From Planctomycetota bacterium (lineage in GTDB: Bacteria; Planctomycetota; GCA-002687715; DRQF01), in NCBI GenBank assembly GCA_015485455.1, contig WFTN01000081.1, positions 1-9,392 of the forward strand: a DNA stretch of 9,392 nucleotides. The letters run 5' to 3'. Positions 1 through 5,636 of the stretch are shown here, one piece after another. The first letter of the stretch is position 1. Every line of letters starts with the position of its first letter. Under the pieces are notes generated by a model. That model was not told the origin of the DNA, did no database searches, and saw only the letters and a program-made list of their open reading frames with translations. The translations under genes were made by a program, and so were the position numbers.

Positions 1-225
1 CCAGAATTTTTGGTTCTGGGATTGGCCGCTGCCAATAGCCTCATAGCTCCATTTTTGCCCAAGCCTCCCATCCTGAACCTCCAAAAGGTGAAGGAACTCT
101 TGCCCGATCGTTGGGTCGTTGGGACCGACAAGTTGCGCAAAGAAGTCGGCTATGTCTGTCCCACGTCCCTCAGTAAAGGGATTCGTGACACTGCTCGTTG
201 GTACCAGAAGAAAGGCTGGCTCTAA
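1..225 (+). CDS. C-terminal fragment of an extended SDR NAD-dependent sugar-nucleotide epimerase/dehydratase
   Basis: The frame is open from the first base and encodes 74 residues before TAA, so the start and the Rossmann core lie outside the window. The visible tail has the usual ending of extended short-chain dehydrogenases acting on nucleotide sugars. A 'TDKLRKEVGY' segment matches the common '(S)..KA.reLGw.P' pattern, followed by 'SLSKGIRDTARWYQKKGWL', which corresponds to 'sLeeGl..tv.Wyr..gwl' in family members. The cofactor motif GxxGxxG and the catalytic YxxxK are not visible, so epimerase, dehydratase or reductase activity cannot be distinguished. It lies 87 bp upstream of two glycosyltransferases on the same strand. 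This supports a role in making an activated sugar for a surface polysaccharide, but that link is inferred. Confidence 0.75.
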   Translation, partial: PEFLVLGLAAANSLIAPFLPKPPILNLQKVKELLPDRWVVGTDKLRKEVGYVCPTSLSKGIRDTARWYQKKGWL

Positions 226-240
226 TCCGACTCATTCACG

Positions 241-270
241 ACCACGAGGTGGTGAAATTGTGAAAATTTC
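241..270 (+). repeat. Two back-to-back perfect hairpins between the SDR and glycosyltransferase genes
   Basis: ACCAC (241-245) pairs with GTGGT (249-253) around the loop GAG. It is followed directly by GAAATT (254-259) pairing with AATTTC (265-270) around a 5-nt loop. There is no T-run after them, so this is not a standard intrinsic terminator. Possible roles are mRNA processing or stabilisation, or a protein-binding site. The stems are short and could also be chance. Confidence 0.35.
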
Positions 271-312
271 GGGTTCAGTCAAGATTGGGGGGGAAGGTGC
301 TAAGCTTGTCCC

Positions 313-1287
313 ATGGGAACCCCATCTGCCAATATCACAGCTTGTGTTGTGTTACACGATGACATTTCAGCTTTGGGCTCTTTGTGTGCCAGCTTAGAGC
401 GTCAGTCCCAGGTGATCTGCCAATTTGTTTTTTGTCTCAATGGGACAGACCCTACGGTCCGGGACGCCGTGATCCAGGAGATGCCTCAAGCGACTATCTT
501 GGAGCGTCCTGATAATCCTGGTTTTTCAGGGGGGATCAATGCCTGCATGGAGGAGGCCACCGGGGACTACGTTTTCACTTTGAATGCGGATGTGGACCTG
601 GATGAGGCTTACGTGGCGAATTGTTTGGCTGCCTTTGATTCCGAAGAAAATGTGGGGGTTGTTGGCGGGCTACTCATGAGGCCCGATGGGCTTGTGGATT
701 CAGCCGGGTTTGCCATGCAACCTTGGATGCGTGTGGTGGATCGAGGCAGTGGTGCCCAGGACCATTCTCGTTTTTCTCGGAGAGAAGTTGTGGTGGGGGT
801 CTGTGGAGCAGCCGCACTCTTTTCGAAAGTGGCCCTCCTCGACATTGCAGAAAATTCTCGAGTCATGGATGAGGATTTTTGGATGTACAAAGAAGATCAA
901 GATATCTGTTTGAGGCTAAATGCCGGTGGATTCGTTTGTGTCTTCGAACCCAAGGCCCAAGCTGTTCACCAAAGAGGGTGGGCAGCGGAAAATCGCAGAG
1001 AAGTGCCGATTCAGTTGCGGCGACACTCCCTGAAGAATCGCTACTTGTTGTTGCTCAAGCATTGGCGGTTTCCCAATCACGTCAGGATGCTGCCCCTTTT
1101 GCTACTCTTTGAAGTATTCCTCTTCTTTGGCTTATGTTTGCGAGATCCACGGGCTATGACAGGTTATGCTATGGCCGTTCGGCTCTTGCCCAAGATGCTG
1201 AGAAAGCGAAAAGAACTCAAAATGAGGGCACGAAATCGTAGACTGGGCATCAAGGACGAGTCTTCGAAACCCTTTGTAGCGGCTTGA
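313..1287 (+). CDS. Family 2 (GT-A) glycosyltransferase, WbbL/rhamnosyltransferase-like, with unusual N-terminal strand
   Basis: The 324-residue protein probably transfers a sugar from a nucleotide donor to a growing lipid-linked or surface glycan at the inner face of the membrane. GT-A features are visible in order: 'RPDNPGFSGGIN' at about 65-76, the metal-binding DxD in 'LNADVD' (D93, D95), the GAAALF acceptor-side strand (165-170), the 'EDxD' base region (E194/D195) within 'FWMYKEDQDICLRL', and 'AVHQRG' (218-223). 'HSLKNRYLLLLKHW' and a hydrophobic stretch (about 259-276) follow, suggesting membrane association, then a basic tail. The usual 'VDNxSxD' motif is replaced by 'CLNGTDPT' (41-48), so the aspartate position holds Leu. 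ATG 313 is the first start after an in-frame TAA at 301. The nearest Shine-Dalgarno-like GGAAGG (292-297) is 15 nt away, which is long. Donor and acceptor cannot be told from sequence. Confidence 0.85.
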   Translation: MGTPSANITACVVLHDDISALGSLCASLERQSQVICQFVFCLNGTDPTVRDAVIQEMPQATILERPDNPGFSGGINACMEEATGDYVFTLNADVDLDEAYVANCLAAFDSEENVGVVGGLLMRPDGLVDSAGFAMQPWMRVVDRGSGAQDHSRFSRREVVVGVCGAAALFSKVALLDIAENSRVMDEDFWMYKEDQDICLRLNAGGFVCVFEPKAQAVHQRGWAAENRREVPIQLRRHSLKNRYLLLLKHWRFPNHVRMLPLLLLFEVFLFFGLCLRDPRAMTGYAMAVRLLPKMLRKRKELKMRARNRRLGIKDESSKPFVAA

Positions 1288-1295
1288 TCACGACC

Positions 1296-2165
1296 ATGAA
1301 ACTCTCCATCGTTATTACCAGCTACAATACCAAGGATCTCCTACGAGATTGCCTTGAGTCGATTCATGGCTCTGAAGGCTCCCTGGAGAAAGAAGTCTTT
1401 GTGGTGGACAATGGCTCGAAGGACCAGAGCCCAGCTATGGTTGAGGAAGAGTTTCCCACTGTCCGCCTATTTGCCAATCCAAACAATGAGGGTTTCGCCA
1501 AGGCCAATAATTTAGCCCTAGGAGAGACCCAGGGCGACTATGTTTTATTGCTAAACCCTGATACTCGTTTGCGGCCCCGAACATTGATCGAAATGGTCGA
1601 GTTGATGGATGCAAGCCCGGAAGTCGGATTGGCCGGTATCAAATTGGTTCGGCAGGATGGCCAAATGGATCGTGCCTGTCGCCGTGGTTTTCCCACGCCA
1701 TGGAACTCCTTGGGGCGTTTTCTCTGTCTTGATCGGCTGTTTCCCAAGAGCAAGATATTCGGTGGTTACAACCTCACTTTCATGGACCCTGACGGCGAGT
1801 ATGAAGTGGATGCCATCGTCGGGGCATTCATGTTCTTTCGGCGTGCCACTCTGGAAGAAGTCGGAGTTCTGGACGAGAAGTTCTTCATGTTCGGAGAAGA
1901 TCTGGACTGGTGCTATCGGGTGAGCCGCAGCGATTGGAAGATCCTCTACGTTGGGTCAAAAGAGGTTCTTCACGTCAAAGGGGCTTCAACAAGACAGAGT
2001 CCTCAGTTCATGAATACCCATTTTCATCGGGCGATGCTCATCTTTCATAAGAAGCACTTAGAGCAGAAATATCCCTTCTTCATCAATTGGCTGGTGTCCA
2101 TTGGGATCGGTGTGCGCTGGGTGGCGAAGGCTGTGATCTTGAAGCTGAAGCGTCGCCACGCCTAA
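1296..2165 (+). CDS. Family 2 (GT-A) glycosyltransferase, WbbL/rhamnosyltransferase-like
   Basis: This 289-residue glycosyltransferase has a complete motif set. It opens with 'MKLSIVITSYNTKDLL', then VVDNGS (36-41), 'NPNNEGFAKANN' (61-72), the DxD-equivalent 'LNPDT' (D89), 'GAFMFFRRATLEEVG' (176-190), 'FMFGEDLDWCYR' (197-208, with E201/D202 as the likely catalytic-base region) and 'VLHVKG' (224-229). The pattern matches bacterial WbbL-type transferases that add deoxyhexoses such as rhamnose, but the donor is not readable here. ATG 1296 is chosen because the family fold begins there. An in-frame TTG at 1284 overlaps the upstream stop codon and would add four residues. No clear ribosome site precedes 1296, and the 8-bp gap suggests translational coupling to the previous gene. 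A short hydrophobic segment (about 261-281) and a basic C-terminus suggest membrane contact. Confidence 0.88.
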   Translation: MKLSIVITSYNTKDLLRDCLESIHGSEGSLEKEVFVVDNGSKDQSPAMVEEEFPTVRLFANPNNEGFAKANNLALGETQGDYVLLLNPDTRLRPRTLIEMVELMDASPEVGLAGIKLVRQDGQMDRACRRGFPTPWNSLGRFLCLDRLFPKSKIFGGYNLTFMDPDGEYEVDAIVGAFMFFRRATLEEVGVLDEKFFMFGEDLDWCYRVSRSDWKILYVGSKEVLHVKGASTRQSPQFMNTHFHRAMLIFHKKHLEQKYPFFINWLVSIGIGVRWVAKAVILKLKRRHA

Positions 2166-2234
2166 TTTCTGCCCAAAATAATTCATCAATGTGTTAAATC
2201 TCCCCCGGGAAACCTCTTGTGGCCATGATTGGGC

Positions 2235-2264
2235 TTCACTCTCGGCCTGCAATCGGGGTATACT
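2235..2264 (+). promoter_or_regulatory. Candidate sigma70-type promoter for the PP2C phosphatase gene
   Basis: TTCACT (2235-2240, four of six matches to the -35 consensus) is followed after 18 bp by TATACT (2259-2264, five of six matches to the -10). Transcription would begin near 2271, giving a leader of about 24 nt before ATG 2295. This is by eye only. Confidence 0.4.
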
Positions 2265-2285
2265 CACTCCGCGAACCAATCCATG

Positions 2286-2290
2286 AGGAA
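2286..2290 (+). promoter_or_regulatory. Ribosome binding site supporting the phosphatase start at 2295
   Basis: AGGAA lies 4 nt before ATG 2295. The in-frame alternatives, TTG 2229 and ATG 2283, add residues with no homology to the family. The 2229 start would also place the candidate promoter inside the gene. Confidence 0.5.
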
Positions 2291-2294
2291 TTTC

Positions 2295-3065
2295 ATGTCT
2301 GAAACGACGATCCAAATTCAGGGCCTCACCGATGTGGGCAAACGACGGGAACACAATGAAGATCGCTTTTATGTCTCCGAAATCCACAACTGTGCCATCT
2401 TAGCGGATGGCATGGGGGGGCGGCATTTCGGCGAAGTGGCAGCACAAATGAGCGTCGATAGCTTGCGGGATCGTTTTGAGAACTACTTCCCTGATGCCAT
2501 CACCGGTTCCAGGCAGGCTGACCAAATTCATTGCGCCGACATGGTGACCTGCCTTCTTGATGACTGGATTCGCTTCGCCAACTTTGAAGTTTGGAATCGA
2601 GGCCAGAAGGAAGAGAAATACTCAGAGATGGGTACGACCTTGGCCATGGTCTATACTTTGCCATCCATGGCTGTGGTGGCCCATGTAGGCGACAGCCGAG
2701 TTTACCATGTGCGGGACGGCCATTTGGTTCAGGTGACTTCCGACCATTCTTTCGTCAATAGCCAAATTGCTACGGGGGCTATGACGGCGGAAGAAGCCCA
2801 AACAAGCAATCAAAAAAATATCATCACCCGGGCCATTGGCACCCACAAACAAGTCAAGCCCGACTTCAAGACGATCAAAATGTTGGCTGGGGATCGTCTC
2901 CTCCTTTGCTCTGACGGCTTGTCCGACATGGTAGAGGAAGAGGCCATCGCTGAAATCGCTGGGCGGGATGAAAAAGGCAAACATATCCTGCAAGCCTTAG
3001 TAGAAGAAGCCAATCACAACGGTGGCCGCGACAACATCACCGTTGTTCTGGTGGAGTATTCTTAA
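2295..3065 (+). CDS. PP2C-family (PPM) Ser/Thr protein phosphatase, PrpC/Stp-like
   Basis: This 256-residue cytoplasmic protein is a stand-alone PPM phosphatase domain of normal bacterial length. Such enzymes remove phosphate from Ser/Thr residues, usually opposing Hanks-type kinases, using two Mn/Mg ions. All key motifs are visible: 'TDVGKRREHNED' (12-23, with the phosphate-binding Arg at R18 and metal-region N21-E22-D23), 'ADGMGG' (37-42, metal ligand D38), 'MGTTLAMV' (112-119), 'VGDSRVY' (131-137), 'SDHS' (149-152), 'ITRAIGT' (177-183), 'LLLCSDGLSDMV' (202-213, metal ligand D207) and 'GGRDNITVV' (243-251, metal ligand D246). There is no transmembrane segment or fused sensor domain. No kinase lies in the window, so its partner is unknown. 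It follows the glycosyltransferases after a 129-bp gap with its own candidate promoter, so it is probably transcribed separately. It converges with the amidohydrolase gene, leaving 17 bp between the stops and no recognisable terminator. Confidence 0.93.
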   Translation: MSETTIQIQGLTDVGKRREHNEDRFYVSEIHNCAILADGMGGRHFGEVAAQMSVDSLRDRFENYFPDAITGSRQADQIHCADMVTCLLDDWIRFANFEVWNRGQKEEKYSEMGTTLAMVYTLPSMAVVAHVGDSRVYHVRDGHLVQVTSDHSFVNSQIATGAMTAEEAQTSNQKNIITRAIGTHKQVKPDFKTIKMLAGDRLLLCSDGLSDMVEEEAIAEIAGRDEKGKHILQALVEEANHNGGRDNITVVLVEYS

Positions 3066-3082
3066 ACTGGCGCCACCGTTGG

Positions 3083-4756
3083 TCACTGACGTCGGTAGAC
3101 TTCATTGCCGGCGATGAATGTGGCCATCACTTTTGCCGTGAGAATCTCTTGGGGTGGACAGGTGTCTAAGTTGGTATCCAAGAAAATGAAATCGGCGAAT
3201 TTGCCAGGGCTGAGGCTTCCCAGCTGATTCTCCCAAAATGCGGCGTAAGCACCGGCCATGGTGTAGGCATAGAGGGCTTCTTTGCGGGTCATGCATTGCT
3301 CCCGAAACCACCCCCCTCGAGGTAGGCCCTTGGCCGTAGTTCGTGTCATGGCAGCGAAGAGGCCAGCAAAAGGGGTGAGGCCTTCCACCGGGGCATCCGT
3401 GCCATTGCAGACCAGGGCTCCTGCATCTAACAACCGACGCCAGGCATAGGCTCCAACTTTGGCACGTCCATGGGTTACCCGCGCAGCTACCCAGGCCATG
3501 TCTGAGGTACAGTGGACCGTTTGCATCGATGCGATGATGCCTAACTTTGCGAATCGTGGGATATCATTGTGGTGCAAGATTTGGGCATGCTCGATGCGAA
3601 AACGGGGTGTGGCCGTGCTGGGGTTTTCTTGGAAGACTTCTTCCCAGGTGTCCAGTACCATGCGATTGGCTCGGTCGCCAATAGCGTGAATGCACGCTTG
3701 GTAGCCTCTCTTGAGAGCTGTGGCACTGATCTGCTCCAGACTGTTTCTCTTGGTGATGAGCAGCCCTTTGTGGCCATCTCGGTCGGCGTAGCTTTCCAAC
3801 AGGGCCGCACCCCGAGAACCCAAGGCACCGTCGGCGTAGATTTTTAGGGCGCGTACAGACAAACGGCCATCATGGTCACTCACCCGAGGTGGTAGAGCCG
3901 TCGCAAGTTGGGCTTGGGCAGGGCTCGCGACTCCTAACATGACATAGAGGCGCAATTGCAACTGCTTGCTGTTGTAGAGCTCATCCAAAATGTCAACTTG
4001 TCGGCGACTCATACCCGCATCGTGCATAGTGGTAATGCCCAGTGAAAAGCAAAGATCTTGGGCAGCCAGCATGTCGGATACTTGGGTGTTTTTGTTGTCT
4101 TGGGGAACAACATTCTGAATCAGGGATTCCGCCGTGTCGACGAAGACCCCCGTGGCCTCGCCGTTTTCGTCCCGGATGATTTCTCCCCCCGGAGGATTGG
4201 CCGTGTCTTTAGTGATACGAGCTATCTCCATGGCTTTCTTGTTGGCCAAAAGGGCGTGGCCGTCCACGCGAGTCAGGGCGACGGGGCGGTTGGGGAATGC
4301 TTCACTGAGGAGTTGATGAGTCGGGAACACCTTCGATGGCCAAAGGTTCTGATCCCAGCCCCGTCCGGTGATCCATTCCTTGGGCCCGTGGTTTTTCGCT
4401 GCTTCTTTCGTTCTTTTGATGATTTCGGCATAGCTCGAAGCTCCGTTCAATTTGACGCGTCTTTGAGCCGAGCCGATTCCTCGAAAATGAGCATGACTGT
4501 CGATGAAGCCGGGCATCAAGAAGGCGCCTTTCGCCCAGATGATTTTGGTCTTGGAACCGGCGAGAGCCGAGATCTCAAGATCTCCTCCCAATCGCAGGAC
4601 GCGGCCATCGCGTACTGCCAAGGCGGTGGCCCCTGTGTGCCTGATATCCATGGAGTTGATCCGAGCATCCAGAACGATCAGGTCGGGCGCTTGTCCCCAA
4701 AGGGAAGCTGAAAGGCAAAGAACGAGAATCCATGTCATTTGTTGTTTGGTGTTCAT
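3083..4756 (-). CDS. Exported metal-dependent amidohydrolase, YtcJ-like (Amidohydro_3 family)
   Basis: The 557-residue protein starts with a signal peptide: MNTKQQ, then a hydrophobic core (about 8-20), with probable cleavage after 'WGQA' near residue 23. It is therefore predicted to act outside the cytoplasm, while many YtcJ relatives are cytoplasmic. The amidohydrolase TIM-barrel signature is complete: 'GFIDSHAHF' (H88 and H90), the lysine in 'LKIYADGALGSRGA' (K305), 'IHAIGD' (H357), 'RIEHAQ' (H390) and 'NGTDAPVE' (D454). The small beta-sandwich is formed by the N-terminal segment and the C-terminal 'GSLSPGKFADFIFLD' (513-527). Family members hydrolyse C-N bonds in amides, formamides or cyclic ureides, and the substrate here cannot be inferred. 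ATG 4756 is preceded by AGGA (4764-4767) with 7-nt spacing. The gene is divergent from the TPR gene. A second in-frame ATG six codons in (M7) would shorten the signal peptide. Confidence 0.9.
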   Translation of the reverse strand: MNTKQQMTWILVLCLSASLWGQAPDLIVLDARINSMDIRHTGATALAVRDGRVLRLGGDLEISALAGSKTKIIWAKGAFLMPGFIDSHAHFRGIGSAQRRVKLNGASSYAEIIKRTKEAAKNHGPKEWITGRGWDQNLWPSKVFPTHQLLSEAFPNRPVALTRVDGHALLANKKAMEIARITKDTANPPGGEIIRDENGEATGVFVDTAESLIQNVVPQDNKNTQVSDMLAAQDLCFSLGITTMHDAGMSRRQVDILDELYNSKQLQLRLYVMLGVASPAQAQLATALPPRVSDHDGRLSVRALKIYADGALGSRGAALLESYADRDGHKGLLITKRNSLEQISATALKRGYQACIHAIGDRANRMVLDTWEEVFQENPSTATPRFRIEHAQILHHNDIPRFAKLGIIASMQTVHCTSDMAWVAARVTHGRAKVGAYAWRRLLDAGALVCNGTDAPVEGLTPFAGLFAAMTRTTAKGLPRGGWFREQCMTRKEALYAYTMAGAYAAFWENQLGSLSPGKFADFIFLDTNLDTCPPQEILTAKVMATFIAGNEVYRRQ

Positions 4757-4763
4757 AGACTGA

Positions 4764-4767
4764 TCCT
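4764..4767 (-). promoter_or_regulatory. Ribosome binding site of the amidohydrolase gene
   Basis: AGGA on the minus strand stands 7 nt before the ATG at 4756-4754, an ideal distance that supports this start. Confidence 0.5.
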
Positions 4768-4826
4768 GACCGATTGAGCCAATAAAGTGAACCTCTGAGT
4801 TGGCACTTCGTTCTCGAATTCTGAAG

Positions 4827-4849
4827 AGATGGAGCCTGTGTTTCCATCT
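4827..4849. repeat. Perfect 7-bp inverted repeat in the divergent intergenic region
   Basis: AGATGGA (4827-4833) and TCCATCT (4843-4849) flank a 9-nt spacer. It sits in the 133-bp gap between the divergent amidohydrolase and TPR genes. It could be an operator, or a hairpin in the leader of the TPR gene. It has no following T-run. Function is unproven. Confidence 0.35.
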
Positions 4850-4889
4850 GGGCCGTCGAAATCCGTTTATTCATGTCTTGGAACACCAA

Positions 4890-5573
4890 ATGAACGATGG
4901 GCAGAAAAAAGCCGACTTGCTGATGCGCAAGGCCTCTGAGTCTTTCTTAGGGGGTAAAATGCAAAAAGCCTACAAACAGTACGGACAGGCTGCCAAGGCC
5001 TATCAAGCTTCCTCTGAGGCCAAGATGGAGCGCTGTGCCCTTGCTCTCTACACCCGTGCTATGTTTATTCTCTCAGGTGATGCCAGCGGTCATGTTCAAG
5101 AAGACCTGGATGCTGGGGATAAGTTGGTCGCCGACACTGAATTTGACGGACGGGTGCGATTTCGCGGACTTTTCCTTCACGCTCGGTCGCGCTGGCGTCG
5201 CCAACATGATGACCTGGAAGCGGCGCAAACCTATTTGGACCAAGCGCGGCTGGCGTTGACGGAAGAAGGGCTAAGCCTTGACCTTCTGGATCTGGATCGG
5301 GAACAGGCTCGGCTTTGCTTAGAGCGCAAAGAATGGGAAGAAGCCGAAGAAGCGGCGAAAAGAAGCGTGGACAATAGTCCAAACCCCCAGCAAACGATTG
5401 AATCACGGATTCTGCTTTCAGAGGTGTATCGGGCGCAGAATCGAATGAAAGAGGTCTTGGCTGCCTTGGAAGTGGCCGCTGCTGTGGCCTTTGAGTCTGA
5501 TGACAAAGACCAGCTTTGGGATCTGCAAGACCGCATTTCTATCCTGAAGCGCAATCACCCGGAATTGGCTTAA
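4890..5573 (+). CDS. TPR-like alpha-helical repeat protein of unknown function
   Basis: The 227-residue protein is almost entirely amphipathic helix, rich in Ala, Leu, Glu, Arg and Lys, with no signal peptide or membrane segment. It is probably a cytoplasmic scaffold or adaptor. Helix-turn-helix units resembling tetratricopeptide repeats can be seen at about 16-43 ('ESFLGGKMQKAYKQYGQAAKAY'-like), 94-123 ('ARSRWRRQHDDLEAAQTYLDQARLAL'), 134-161 ('DLDREQARLCLERKEWEEAEEAAKRSV') and 168-200. Each has the TPR-type small residues and the 'A..yl..A' spacing, though the repeats are degenerate. ATG 4890 is chosen: a GGA (4880-4882) lies 7 nt upstream. A frame extension back to 4800 adds 30 basic residues with no helical-repeat character and covers the intergenic inverted repeat. 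It is divergent from the amidohydrolase and convergent with the subtilase. No partner can be named. Confidence 0.75.
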   Translation: MNDGQKKADLLMRKASESFLGGKMQKAYKQYGQAAKAYQASSEAKMERCALALYTRAMFILSGDASGHVQEDLDAGDKLVADTEFDGRVRFRGLFLHARSRWRRQHDDLEAAQTYLDQARLALTEEGLSLDLLDLDREQARLCLERKEWEEAEEAAKRSVDNSPNPQQTIESRILLSEVYRAQNRMKEVLAALEVAAAVAFESDDKDQLWDLQDRISILKRNHPELA

Positions 5574-5636
5574 ACCCATTTCTTAAAGACCAAGCAGTCA
5601 TGGAGCTCCCTTCTTGGGGTGACTCTCTCGGCCCGC
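5574..5636. other. Convergent intergenic spacer, no clear terminator
   Basis: This 63-bp gap separates the stops of the TPR gene and the subtilase gene. CCAAG (5590-5594) can pair with CTTGG (5613-5617), but the loop is 18 nt and no T-run follows on either strand. I therefore do not call a terminator. Confidence 0.3.

Noticed and set aside
3066..3082. Palindrome TGGCGCCA and CCA/TGG pairing between the convergent phosphatase and amidohydrolase genes as a terminator
   Set aside because: The palindrome has no loop, the other stem is only 3 bp, and no T-run follows on either strand.
4058..4711. A 217-codon open frame on the + strand inside the amidohydrolase gene
   Set aside because: It is the antisense shadow of a gene with complete family motifs. 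Its protein is rich in Gly, Val, Ser and Phe with no recognisable domain.
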